Positions 49,029 through 61,860 of a stretch of DNA of 64,000 nt are shown piece after piece. A model generated the notes under the pieces. That model saw nothing but the letters and a program-made list of their open reading frames with translations, did no database searches and was not told the origin of the DNA. This DNA comes from Rachycentron canadum (Eukaryota > Chordata > Actinopteri > Carangiformes > Rachycentridae): positions 25,684,148 through 25,748,147 of the forward strand of contig CM076651.1 in assembly GCA_038496675.1 (NCBI GenBank). The letters are read 5' to 3'. Both the position numbers and the translations under genes were made by a program. Position 1 is the stretch's first letter. Each line of letters begins with the position of its first letter.

Positions 49029-52000
49029 AATACACACACAATACTACAAGATCAGTTCATTGGGACGAATACCAGACTTGTACTTTAACTGATTAGTTTT
49101 TACAATGTTTTAATACTTTACATCAGAACGTAGAATCTGATGTTGAAAGGAAAAAGAAACACAATGAGCTGCGAGCTAGTTCATCTCATCTGTGACATCT
49201 TTAAAATTGGGATTTTACACCCAAACACATGTGCATCAAAGGGAACAGATGTCGCACAAACAACATAAATCTGTGTTACCCTGCACGGTTTATCTCTTTT
49301 GCAGTAATTGCTGTTCTCCAGCATGGTTAGGTGGTCTTCGGAGGAGAGTATCCCTAACACAGCCTGAGTACTTCCACATGCTGAAGTCTTAGCTAAGGGT
49401 TTGGCACGTGTTTTTAATGAGAGCCCAAGACTTGGCAATCTCATCCTGGGTACTTTCTACAATGCCACATCAAGAGCAGGACACGGACCTTGTCATTAAA
49501 TTGATCTAATCACATTTGGAGACATTACCATATGCAGAGAAGGCCTGTGATTTCTCTGCCCATGGTCACTGAGTCCAGAGAGCAGTGGGAGCTGTGCGCA
49601 GAGGCATGGCTGCTGACTGGGCCTTTATCCACACTGACACTGCAAATTACTGTAGAGCTCGTACCTATCCAAATGTGTGGAGGAGCTCATGGCAGTGGAA
49701 TGCCTCTGCATTTCATCCCCTTAAAGCTTCAGCCTCTCCTGTCTCAGTCCAGCTGGAAGGTAAAAGTGGACTGGATATACTGCAAATGGGTTGTCTAACC
49801 ACAGTGAAACCACTTGAATCATTCCCAAAGTATACAACTTCACTCATGTGGCACTCAGGCCTGAGCGATCCCTCAGCGCTCTGACTCCACTGAGGCTGAC
49901 TCACTTCAAACCTCAGGGTGAACAGAAGAAATATTGATTTCTAATTATATTCATCAGGGACAAAGTGGCCACAAAGGATGGACTGATTACACACTGACAT
50001 TACTCTGCTTGGGTGTTTGAAAAGCTCTAGTTGGAAACTGAAGATGCAAGATAAATATAGGGGGAAGAAAACTGGAAGAATAGGATACAGGTACAGGAAG
50101 AAATTTAGGGATTTAGACCACGCCCCAAACCCCAACCAATCAGGGAAAGAGCTGAAGCTCCAGCTCAAGAGGTTCAGGGTAACACCGACATCTTTTTAGA
50201 GGCATTAAAGGAATCGTCCCAGCAGGCTATGAGTCCGACTGCCAGCACGTCTAAAGCTTGTTCAAAGCTCTATAACGATCTTTTTCTGTTAGCTAGCAGC
50301 CTCCATGCTAAGCTAAGGTAATTACCTGCTGCCACTATAGTCTTTAACTAATTTAACAGATATGAGGGTGGTATCAGTTTCTGTGCAGCCACAGTTACAC
50401 GTGCAAAAGTCCTGTATACTTGTAGAGATGGTACAGATGGTAGTGAACAAAAGTGCTTTGTGGGAAAGGCATAATGCACTGACACAGGGACTCGCTCGTG
50501 TGTAGAAGCGTTGTGTCTCCAAAAGCAACAAATTAAAGGACCCTTAGTCCTTTTTTAGAGCGCAGAAGTTGGTTAAATGGCTTCAGAGTAAGAATAGAAT
50601 GACCAACTTTATCTGGTTTAGATTCTGGAAAATTAGCAGTTTCTAAGGTGGAAGATTGTACATTTGCACCATGTCTGAACAAATTACAACTTGTACTTTG
50701 TGCATTTTCAGTTATAGTTTTATGGCTGTAGATGTGGTTTATTTCCTGTTCAGACAGGAGTTGTAATTGGTTTCTACAGTGAGACGCCAACAAATGGCAG
50801 ATGATCACTGAATGAAATGTTTATTCAGGCACACAGTGGTGTCAAGCCTGGATGGTTTTACAAGAGATCATAAACTCGTAGGCCAGAACCAAAGTGCTGC
50901 ATTAACATTCAACAAATGCTCAAAAATAGACATCTTAACTATCACACTCAAAATGTCAGAGCTTTATTGTCTACGATAAAATTCAAATCTCTACTAGAGA
51001 AATTACAGTTTATACAAAGTAAACAGTTTTAAGATCAAAATGCATCTTCATCTCTCTGCTCCTCTTCAGTCAGAATGTGTGTTACCCTGTTACTAATTGT
51101 ATAGCTTGTATTTGGTTTGTGATTTTGTGATGGAAGTGAAAACCTGAAGTCATAAAAACCTGAAATCATTTTTGATCATCTGAAGCTTTGGAGCTCTGGA
51201 GCTTTTGTGGAGCAATTTAATGGAAAATGAACTCTTAATTTTTGATCATTTATAAAATACTGACTAAGTTTCCACTTCGCCCTAAACAGCTCATGCAGCC
51301 TCCAGTCTGTTTTCCTCCTGAATACTTCTGAATATCCAAGGTCAGTACAAGAGGAGGAATAGCTTCCTCCAAGTGCAGCTAAAGCCTAGACCCATATAGA
51401 TGAGATATAACCTAGGATTCATGGCCAAGCTGTAAGTTGATACGCACACGTCCTTAATTTTGAGGTTTGATAAAAGACGCTTTCATCAAACTTCATTCAA
51501 CCTCGAAAAGTTATTTTGAATACACCCTGAGTTCCAACAAAGACAAAAATCGCCTCATGAAAACAACTTAATCTACTTAATTTTTTTGAAATGAATTTAA
51601 ATTCTTAAATTATTCTACCAAATGTTCAATTTGGGGATTTTAACCCTTTAAATACCAGTTTGATTGTATGGTTTCCATATCCCAGACTGTGATTATCCTT
51701 TAGATTTATCCATTATCATTTAGTTTATGTCAGTGATCAGCAACAACTTTGATTTTGATGCATCATTTTTGTGCAGTGTCTGATTTAAACAAACTGCTGG
51801 TAAAATGTATGACATTTGCATTAACACAGCCGATCACAAGTCAAAAGGTTAAGAGACACGAGTTAAGACTTGGTTTTCTAACACTGAAGGTGCTTCCCTG
51901 AACAGTGTCTGACTTCATGCAACATACCAGATCAGTCTGGACCCTGGTTTAGTAGGATTTACTCCAAAACATATGGCTGCTGTTGGTTCACAAAAAGGAG

Positions 52001-52799
52001 TAGCCAAAGTTAGGTAAGTGTACAGTCTAGACATGGACTACATCTGGTCTCCAGACCACCTGGTGCTGTCAGATCAGGGATAAGAAGTTGCAAAATTCCC
52101 AGATGCCAGGGCTTGTAGACTCAATGTGAGAACTTGTAGCACAAAAATCTAAACTTATATAATGTTGGTTCACAAAAAGGACAATAGTGATGCACATGAG
52201 CTGAATTCAAATTTGATGTATTTGCTTTCTACCTGGTGTCTCTATGTCTGATTTCTTCTCTCATTATTATACAGATTTAATACGAATTACCCAAAAAGCA
52301 AACACCATTCACATGTTTCTTGGTTCCTGTTGTGCTAATTCCTGATTTTCCTCATGTTTTGTATTTTATCAGGGTCCTGGGGGATCGAGAAGTGGAACAG
52401 GAAGCTGAGTTATATCAGTGAACTACAGATCTCACTAACTAGAATGAGAATAGAATCAAGAACTTCTTACTGATCGAGAACCACGCTGAAAGCCAGAGGT
52501 GATTCTCTGGAACAATTATCAAATTATCCCTAAATATGGTTTCACAAAATCAGCTGACTTAAACGCTTAAATGTCATTTTAAAATGAATTATTTCATGTT
52601 TGAATCTACTTATATTTAAGCTTATGTTTGTGCATTTATACTTTTTTTTGTCTATATTGTATTGACTTTGTTTCCTCTCCTGTTTCTTCTTTAGTGAAGT
52701 GATCTTTACCTTCTGATTTGAAAGGTGCCACATAGAGATTTACTCACTTACACTCCACATTTGCTAAAAACAGAACGGAGTGATGGTGGTTTTCGTGTG
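49029..52799. other. Non-coding stretch, nothing recognised
   Basis: No exon was identified. A short patch at 50270-50330 (gttagctagcagcctccatg, then ctaagctaag) looks like part of a dispersed fish repeat. The 18-mer gttggttcacaaaaagga occurs twice, near 51979 and 52164, without wider similarity. Confidence 0.45.
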
Positions 52800-52965
52800 T
52801 TCACAGCTTCTGTGACCTCGTCCATCAGCTCGAAGAGGAGGACCATCTCCTTCCAATAGCCTGCACATCTTTTTCTGCCGCTACATCTTCATTGCTCTCG
52901 TTCAAGTCCGCCCCGGTGTATTCAGAGATGGCTGAGATGACTCTCACCTGTCATTCCCAAGAATG
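52800..52965 (-). pseudogene. Possible coding relic, frameshifted, unidentified
   Basis: The minus strand has an open stretch reading RVISAISEYTGADLNESNED then VAAEKDVQA. In a different frame immediately after it reads YWKEMVLLFELMDEVTEAV. The composition looks protein-like and the two pieces would join through one frameshift. I do not recognise the family. It could be a dead transposable element, a small pseudogene or chance. Confidence 0.25.
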
Positions 52966-53335
52966 TGAGGTTCACAGATCTTTGATGCAAACCTCAGTTG
53001 GACCTTTGACCTTTTTTTTAATAGTTAGTTAGTTTCGTTGTGAATGATTTTATCTAACAGGATCTGAATATTCCACAAACAGACTGGGGAAGCAGCAGTC
53101 TTATACCCAGTGACCCCAACTCCATTCATTAAAGTCCCGCTGAGCCCAATGGAATTTGCTGGACTGGATGGTGCTGTGGACTCACTGGGCTCGAGTCTGT
53201 TTTTTTTAGCTGCACTGTGGTCAATGTAGACCGTTGGTGATGTGCAACCTTCCTTTCAGAGGTTCAGTGACAATGTTATGCTCCTTTTTATTGCATTAAA
53301 TAAATGAAACCATAAATGAAACAAACAAATAAATG

Positions 53336-53576
53336 TGACCATCATTTAAAAAAAAATGAACATCATGTTGTATTGAAGACTTGAAACTAGAGACTGAGAC
53401 CATAAACTCATTCGGAAAACGTTTACTGAGCTAATAAATCAAGGGAGAAGTAGGGACATTTTCCCATAGACTTCAATCCAATCTGACTTCTTTAACAACC
53501 AGTGGAGTCGCCCCCTGATGGTGAGAATGAAGGTTGAAAACTCTTCAGCATTGGCTTCACTTTACAAGCATGATGT
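53336..53576 (-). repeat. Dispersed composite repeat, copy F (module 1 only)
   Basis: On the minus strand it begins GTAAAGTGAAGCCAATGCTG and ends AATGATGGTC, the same limits as copy D. It carries CTCF-like CCATCAGGGGGCG (complement of 53509-53521). Confidence 0.88.
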
Positions 53577-54182
53577 CCACGTCCACTAAACAGCACGGAA
53601 ATGAACATAAGAGCCACCTACAGTAAAACGACAGAAACTTTGGGAAAATATTTTTCTTTAGTTTGGTCCATATCTGCTGACGTGGAGGAGGTGTGGTTTA
53701 CTAATCTGTTTAATAAACAATAAAGTTTAACATTGTTCAAATAAAAGATAGCTAATTTTCAACTCTTGTCCCTTATCAGACTTGTGCAGAGTGATTAAAA
53801 GTTTTAATTGCAGATTTATCACTTTGTGATGTGAAGCAGCAGATTTGTAACATTGCAGTTACTGTTTTTAGATGTTAAAATCAGAGTTGTGGTTGACCCG
53901 GGAAATTGGCTCAAGTAAAAAGAGTAAAGTTGGATTTACGAGGTTGCAATCTGCACATTTTTGTTTTTCTTCTCGACCTCAGATTCAGCTGAGGTCTACG
54001 TGCGAATACTTTACACAAGAGAAAATTTAAACTGAAGACTTCAGACTTTTCTTCTCACATCTACAAGTTCTCACATCAAGTCCACAAGCACTTACCTTTG
54101 CAAAGCTGTTCACACTTACACCGACTCCACCCACTGATAAAACCACTCACCAGTCTCATTCTGTTTCAGCAGCCAAGAACAG

Positions 54183-54185
<3 letters not shown>

Positions 54186-54262
<77 letters not shown>
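54186..54262 (+). repeat. CA microsatellite
   Basis: About 38 uninterrupted CA units, the purest long array in the window. Confidence 0.97.
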
Positions 54263-54264
<2 letters not shown>

Positions 54265-55824
54265 GACTGGCGTGCATTTTTGCCGTACAGTTGGTGCATT
54301 TAGCATTTTTGGTTGGAACTAGTTAAACCAAGCAACCGTGGTCATTATGGCTGAACAGGCGGCAGCGTCACTGGCACATCTGTCCTGCGTTAAGCAGACT
54401 CTGTGGCCAGCAGCTGTCAGCGGTCCATGACATCCACACCTCCTGCGGGACGGCACACACTTAAACAGTCGCATGTGTTGTTGTAGTTTTGTTTGCAACA
54501 CAGTGGCATCTTTCCCTCTGACATTGTGTTCTTTCAAACAAGTGGGAAAATAACCTGCAGGCAGCTTTATACATTGTGGACCTAACAAATCTTCTGGAGA
54601 AATTGTCTCTCACGTGGAGAAATGACATGATAACCCGGGGCATCAGCTCTAGATATGATGGGCTCTTCATCTAATGTAATTTGCAAGCTGCAAATTGACT
54701 TATTTTACTGGACAAACGGAACAGAAACTGATAACTGATCCCTTAGTATTTATTTGATATTAAACATCTGTGGGTCTTATTAAAATAAAAAAAACAGATT
54801 TAAAGCTGATTTATGAGGCAGGAAACATGTGTTCCCAACATGTTAGCCCATTTTTCAAAGTCTACATAAATGTCACTATAGTTTTCAAAGGCACACGTGC
54901 ATTTTAATGGAGAACGTGGAGGAAACAATATCAGTCGACATGAATTGTGGAGACTGAAGGAAGCTAAAATTGACAACATGGGAAAATCATGTGAAACCAA
55001 ATATTAATCATAGCAATTAACCGGTAATGGCCGGTGAGGAACTTTAATTCAACTGTAGTTTGCAGGCGACAGTTTGTGGTGTTGTTGAACTGCGATGTTC
55101 CTCCTTTTTTTTCCGACCCATTCAAATCAATTGGGTAGGCTAAAAAACACACCCACAACACAGTTCATGAAATCCACAAACCACAACCTCCAAAATGACA
55201 CCGTTGAATCAACAACAACTGAGCATCATGGCCTTCATGAAGGAGGATCTATTGCAGAAGTGCTTTATTTCCCCGTACTAGTATTATTTGGTTATAATCT
55301 GACATCTGAGCGTTTGTATCCTCATTGAGCAGAACTCAGTGAAGTCGAACATGAAAAGGTGGGACCATTTCTGACAGTCAGTGCGATGCAAAGCAGAAGC
55401 TGCTGACATCGAATATCCTTCAGATTCAGCTCAGCAGGCCCAGTGTCGGTGGGTAAACTGTGACCTCTGCTGATCACAAAGAAAACAACCACCAGTGTAA
55501 AAAAAACAAACAATGACTTTATTACTTAAATGACCCTTGTGGATTTTAAAATGAATTTCTGTCACGCTATTGATCGACACAATCTGATGAATGGATCAGA
55601 GCTGGAAGCTGAATTCAAAAGGTTTATCCTCCATTAAATCCAGTCGTTCTTAATCCCATCGTGCCAGGGTAAGGTATGTCAACAGAAATACAGAATCATT
55701 AGTGAAACAGTGTTCCAATAAAAGTGTCGATTCATGAAAGCCAGCTGAGGGACAGACACCACAGTAACTGTTTTAATGTGTTGAAATGAAACCACAGACG
55801 TTTCCATGTCGTGTTCCGTCTGTG

Positions 55825-55837
55825 CCACCAGGTGGCG
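55825..55837 (+). promoter_or_regulatory. CTCF-like site outside the repeat family
   Basis: CCACCAGGTGGCG matches the core of the vertebrate CTCF consensus. It sits in unique-looking sequence, unlike the repeat-borne motifs. Occupancy cannot be told from sequence. Confidence 0.4.
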
Positions 55838-56849
55838 GCAGTCACACTCTCAGTCGGTATCAGTATTTCTCATCTCTCACCTGACCTCCTCAGTAGATAT
55901 TACATCTCCACCCGCATTTAAAGCGCCGCCTGTTCTGTCTTTATGTGACTGTAATCTGCACCTTGACGTCTCCCAGGCTCGATTATCGTGATGGCGTTTT
56001 CTCTGCTCTTCCTGGTTGTGCTGTTGGAAGTCGTCATATTATCATATTGCACACAGTCTGACCTCTGTGGTTATCGGTGCAAGCGAGATTTGATGTTAAA
56101 CTTCTTTTAACTGATAAGATTCTGCACAACCTACTCACCTGGACATGTATACCAGCATGCCCCATGCTGTTTCTGTTTCGGACCAAATATTCCCTGTGAA
56201 AGAGCATGTGACCATGTTGCCTGCTGATCCTGCGCTTTAAATAAAACTGATTTAATGAGAACTAAATCCCACAGACAGGACACATGTATTTTGACTTATT
56301 CATGTCTTTCTAGTCTCATGAATTGTTTGATTTTGTAAAGACAGAAGGCTTCTTTCAGAGAGCAGGCAGTGGCCAAGTGTATGACCACATTATACAACAA
56401 AAATGTCCCAAAAAAGCCTGAAGCAGGGGTTGGGGGTGTGAGGAGGCATTTCGTTGTCTTTATATGTTGTGTTTCATTGGCCAGTGACTGCATTCAACAA
56501 CCACCTGTTCTTGTCCACTCAGGTGTGTGGACCCTGCAGCTTTACTGTGAGGTTGGGACTTCTGGGGCACTGCCGGGTGAAGCCCCTGGGTAAAGTACAG
56601 ACTCATAACCCAGACAGGACAGGAAAGATTACTCTGTTTTTGTGTCCTTGAAGGTAACTTGGGACTCGGTCATGGCAGCCAGATTTGGGCTGCACACTCC
56701 CACAGCAAAAAAAAAAACAAAAAAACACAGGCCTACATCACTGGGGCTTGTGAAATATTCAAACTAATCATCATCTGTTGTGTCTGTTCCCTTATTTGTC
56801 ATGGCCTAAGAGCTGGGTTATAAAATTTGTGCCTATTTGTGCTCCCTTT

Positions 56850-57030
56850 GTGCGTCTTTTTTGAGTGATTCAGTGTCTTTCTAGTCAACTCCCATCTCGT
56901 AGTGTCCCTCTTGTGTCTATTTGCCTCCTTTTTCTCTTTTTGCAGATGCTTTTTGGTTGTTTTATGTCTCTTTGCAGCTGTTGTAAGTCTCCCAGTGGTC
57001 ATTCTGCATCACTTGGTCACAGGAGGATGT
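56850..57030 (+). repeat. Degenerate minisatellite-like repeat
   Basis: Loose units such as agtgtctttctag, cttgtgtctatttgc, ttatgtctctttgcag recur, followed by ggggcccaatttc. This resembles an old tgtctctttgtggt-type fish repeat. Confidence 0.35.
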
Positions 57031-58266
57031 TAGAGAGAGAGGGGCCCAATTTCATAACAGGCACTTCTTGCAAATAATTTCAATAGAGAGAAAAGTCGTC
57101 TCTTCTCAGTATCTTTATTTCTGAGACAGTGAGAGAATAAAGGAGCTACTTGTCGAGGAGAGTGAAGAGAACGGCTTCAGGGGGATTCAATTCCCTGGGC
57201 AGCACGGGGTAAAAATGCTTTCACAGGTAGGGGGTCTTATAACCACTGTAACATCGCTGAGCGTGACTCACCCATCCAACGAAAATAACGTGTCAAACTT
57301 ATTCAAACACAACACACACGGTCTCACAGAGAAAGAAAAGCTCAGGCAGAAAGATTCCCCAAATGACTTCCACCACAGAAACAGTATTTTAATATAACAG
57401 ATCTACAGTCTGTCAACATTAGACGTAACCACTGATAACTGGAAACATTTAACTCACCCAAAAAAACACTGAGGACTGGAGATGTTGTGGAGGAAGAAGG
57501 TAGCATCCTGCAGCACTGTCTGCTTCAGCAGGTACACCCAGCTTTAGGTAAGGGACAAGGTGTCACCATCAGTCCAAGAGTCCATGTTGTTCACGGGGTG
57601 AGTCTTTGTCTTCGAAGTCCACTGCGACTTTCTTGGGTGCGGGTCCATCACCAGGTCCATCAGCTGTCTTTGAAACTCTGGTGAAGTTTGTGTGTCTCAG
57701 AAGTTGTCTGTATTTTCCTCATAGGATTTTTCTCATCTCTCTTTTTATCTCAACCTTCAGTATGATCGTCCGTCAAGATGTTCCTGTTGGATGACGGCCT
57801 GGCAGGGGATGTCTGTGTGTGTGTTCTCTTACAGTGGCGCCTCAGACACACAAACCAGAGGAACACTAATGCATACTGGTCTCTTTCATGTTCAAACAGC
57901 TCTTTATCGACCAAAGAGATTTTCAAGGGAGATAGAGTGTGATAAATCTTGCTTTGCTGACTTCAAGAAGACGGTGACATGGTGTTATAGTGGTGATCCT
58001 TGCAGTCCAGTTGTCGGTATGGGCTAAAGGCAGCCATTACGTTCGAGCCCTGGTCCGTCACTCATCACTTTTTGGAGCGCGCTAACGTCTCACCTGCACT
58101 GTGTTAGCAGGGGTCTGATTATTTCTCTCCTGATATTTTTGTGTTCTGGAGGAAAGCGTTGCTTTACTGATCCGTTTCAAGGACTGTCACAAAATCTTCT
58201 GTCCTGACGCCACTGTCATTTCACCTGTATTCACTAAAATGTCACTCAGCCGCTGAATCAGCTGCT

Positions 58267-58671
58267 TCACAGCGGACAGCTCTTTGCACCATCTCTACAC
58301 AGGGATGTGGGGTCAGGCAGTGGTTCCTTAGCTGACATATTAATGATCTCTTGGGGTAACTTGACATCACTCTTTCCTGCCATTGAACAAAAGGGCCTTA
58401 TATCTTTGCCAAAGTATGCAGTCCATCTCTGTATGATCTTTGTCCTGCTGTGTGGTTTTCGTTCAGGAGGTAGCGTTGAGGGCTGTAATAGTAACCTGAC
58501 CCAGACCTCCCACAGTTTGTATCCTGCACCCTCTGGAAACTTGGCCTTGCAGCAACGCGTGGACAGTCTCCTAGCTGTGGTATCATCAGTAACCCACACG
58601 TTACGTCTTTTGTTATTATCTGAATGGACGACAAAATGGAAACGTTTCCATATTGTTGATTTCCCCCGCAC
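58267..58671 (-). pseudogene. Coding-like relic, probably from a transposable element
   Basis: A 135-codon minus-strand frame without ATG start reads IWKRFHFVVHSDNNKRRNVW, later GYKLWEVWVRLLL, IIQRWTAYFGKDIRPFCSM and SDVKLPQEIINMSAKEPLPD. The composition is protein-like, with a basic N-half and conserved-looking Trp and Pro residues. The frame is closed by stops on both sides. The AYFGKDIRPF stretch recalls the N-terminal region of some hAT-type transposases, but I cannot name the family with confidence. Confidence 0.35.
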
Positions 58672-58763
58672 AGATTTAAACTTCTTGGAGAAAACTTTCC
58701 TTGATGTTATCTGTGCTTAGCCCATGAATATTTACAGCTTGAAAAAAATATGTGCTGCATTTT

Positions 58764-58924
58764 GAGACCGAGACCATAAACTCATTAGGGAAACATTTGC
58801 TCAGCTAATAAATCAAAGGAGAAGTAGAGACATTTTCACATAGACTTCAATACAATCTGACTTCTTTAACAACAGTGGAGTCGCCCCCTGATGGTCATTA
58901 GAGAGGATGAAGGTTTAAGGCTCT
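58764..58924 (-). repeat. Dispersed composite repeat, copy G (module 1, truncated)
   Basis: On the minus strand it carries the CTCF-like CCATCAGGGGGCG (complement of 58882-58894) and the start of the shared core. It lacks the GATGTTCATTTTTTAAATG end. It starts less than 100 bases from the coding-like relic at 58267-58671. Confidence 0.82.
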
Positions 58925-61539
58925 AAATTTTTGCCTGAACCTGGTCTAACCTAAGGTCGGGGAACCAGGAAGGAATTAGAGTGCTAAAGATACCTATTGG
59001 ATTTAAGTGTTTCATCTTAATTATGTTTCTATGTGAACAGTTGCACATTGCAGGTGTTTTTCTCTCAGACTCCCTCTCTGCTACTTGACAAGCTGGGTCT
59101 GTCTCTAAGTGTCTCCCCTTGCAAATGAAACCAGAAAATGGAGCCACTTGTCACTGGTGAAGCTCTTCTCTGCACTCTATTAGCAGCTTGCCAGAAACAA
59201 TCTGTCACTTTTCCTTGCAGCAGTCACAACAACAGGAATGAAGAGAATTATTATCTGCTACCTGCCTGTCACAAACAACAAAACGCTGAGAAGGAAATTT
59301 TAATATTTCCACCTTTAGCATAATAGAATGTCACAGCTCTTCAGTTATGAGATGTCTCTAAATCATTTATGGAGATGGACTGTTTTGACTTTTCCTACAT
59401 TGCACTTTACAAGACTTAGATTACAAAATTTGTAAAGATGGCTGTTTTATGCTGCGGCAGTTATGTGCAGCATGTTTTTGTGGATCCAGACTCTCGCCCT
59501 ATTCAGGTTTTTCACGCCTCTGCATCTTTGTTCAGAGACAGCCAGGTGCAGCAAAAAGAGATGGAAGCAGATGCAAAATATATGCAGGGTCCCCAAAACT
59601 GCTTTTTTATTTATTTATTTTTTTTTTAAAGAAAGCAAAGGCACAGAGCCAATTTTATCATGAGTGATTCTTTTTTGATTGTAGTTCGAAGGAACTCCTC
59701 AGAATCCCATAGATCACAGAAAGAAACTGAGAGAAAGTAAATAGAAAAACGGGAAAGCAATTACAGGACTCAGTGCACGGTGATGATCAAGACCAACAAC
59801 TTGACTTTCTCAATGTTCTCTGACTGTACTCTCCACACAAAGGTGCATCACAGAGCCACAGACACTGGCAACATGAGATTTGATATTCTCTGTTCAGTTC
59901 ACTTCTGCATCAAACATAACAATGTGGGAAAGGACTTTTCAACTATGTCATCAGTGGGAAGAGTTTGTCGAGGCTGATAGACGAATGACAGGGACTAACA
60001 GCCAGATTTCTCTTTAACACGGATTAATCTGCATGATCTGATGTGGAACAGCCACAATCTGCACTTTACTGAAACTGAACGCACTGTACATTAAATACAT
60101 AGAAAAATAATTCCTGTAACACATCAGGTTTTGCTGCTGCAGTCATCCTTGGTCTGGTTTGGCCAGCAGCTTATGGTGGACAGATGTTGCTGTGAATAAC
60201 AGACACATGCTGTAACAATAACACAGTTCAAATAGAGTCACTGAACTGACTCACAAGTGTCCGATGTTGGATTAAAACATGAAGTAAACACCCTGCGCGA
60301 ACACAGGGACATTTGTTGTTTCCTGTTTATGGTCCTGTTCCTCTGCTCAGTTAGATCACCTCAGGATATGTTTGAATTATCGCTTTGGAGACATCACTAG
60401 CTATGGTAACCTGGGTTCACTGCTTCGGCTCGGATAGACGCACACCTCTCACAGTGCAATCGTGAATCCAAAAGCTCGGCTGCTGCATTAGAAAACATCT
60501 GTTCCTATGATAAAAAAGTTACAGTGCCACCTTGTGCGCAGAAAATGTTCAGGAAGTGGACTAAAGCTCCCAAAGTGCATTAAGGTGAGAAGTATCCTAT
60601 CACATAGTTTAAATTCCTGTTCCATAAGACATAACAGAGATTAAAAAAAGAAAATATCTGCAGTTTAAATCAATTTACTTCTTCTAAATCTTTGTCAATT
60701 TTAATAAAGAAACAAACAAATACAAGTGTTTGAATTCTCTACCATTCTTCATATCAGTGGCTCCTATAGCTCATGGTTAATGTAGTATTTAATCCAACCA
60801 TGCCAGACTATCAGGTAAAACTGTCATGGTCCCCCACATGGTTTTGATAATAACTGGATGGGAAACCAGAGATTCAGGAGACCAGGGGCCCCTCCCACTT
60901 GCCAGCCTCATTATCCTGTAAGAGTTACTCTCACAGTGACATTTAAGGTCAAGTGTTGATCCTTACTTATTAACAGCATCTTCATCCTCATACAGTTTTC
61001 ACAAAGACAGATGCTCCGTCAGATTAAGAGCAGTATGGAGGCTCAAAGACCTGAATTCAAGGGTGCAGTGTTTTATGGAGAAATAAAGCTGACTGGGCTT
61101 TCTGTGCTTGCACATGCCTTTTTTTCAGACGTGGAAGAAAATGATGTTGGGCAGATCATTTTGGATGAAGGGCAACTGTAAATGCAACTCACCAGAGGGG
61201 ATGAATATAGAAAAGGCCTCCTGTCCGGGAGTCTTGCTTCTGGCTGTGTGAGGATGGTGTGAGGGTGGTGCCCGATTGAACAGTGGGGAGCTTCTCCTGC
61301 ATCTGGCTGCTCTTTTCATGCTCGCACCCAAAACACTTAGAAATTCAACATTGGAAGTCATGTGGGAATTAGTGCCTGGATGTTATTTTCCCTCTATATA
61401 CTGGGTGTGGGACTCTCATTGTATTGGGTGTAGCTTTCAGGATGCAGGACCTACTAACAAGATATGACGTTACAGTTAATAAACCAACAAGTAAGCAGTA
61501 GCATGTAGCATGACAGTAGCAAACCTAATTAATAGCTAT
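58925..61539. other. Non-coding stretch, nothing recognised
   Basis: No exon, RNA gene or confidently named repeat was seen. There is a T-rich run near 59610-59628. Confidence 0.45.
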
Positions 61540-61860
61540 TGGTGCTCTGATGGTTGAGTGGTCGGACCATATGGACATACTGAGTCCTGGGCAGAAGGTC
61601 TCCGGTTTGACTCCCGACCAGTTGGACCCCTCATGAATCATACATACATCAGTTTCTACTTATATAGCGCCAGTTCACAACAGAACTTATCCCGAGGCAC
61701 TTTTTAAATCGAGCACGTCTAAACCTTCTGGATAGAAATTTTTTAGAGATCCAACAATTCCCACCAAAAGCAGAACTTGGCGACCTCGAGCAGAAGCCGA
61801 CTCCTGGTCCTTTCCCGTCTCACCACCTTCCTGATCAAAACATAAAGACTTTAAATTTAT
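61540..61860 (+). repeat. tRNA-headed SINE
   Basis: An A-box-like tggttgagtgg at 61551-61561 and a B-box-like ggtttgactcc at 61604-61614 are spaced as in a tRNA. They are followed by acttatatagcgccagttca and agagatccaacaattccc, tail phrases of a common fish repeat. Confidence 0.7.

Larger units (their letters stand above)
53577..58266. other. Non-coding stretch with one long CA array
   Basis: No host exon was recognised. Contents: the CA array at 54186-54262, a CTCF-like site at 55825-55837, a degenerate tgtctctttg-type repeat near 56850-57030, and short A runs near 56707-56725. Confidence 0.45.

Noticed and set aside
54098..54322. His/Thr-rich open frame
   Set aside because: It is a translation of the CA array.
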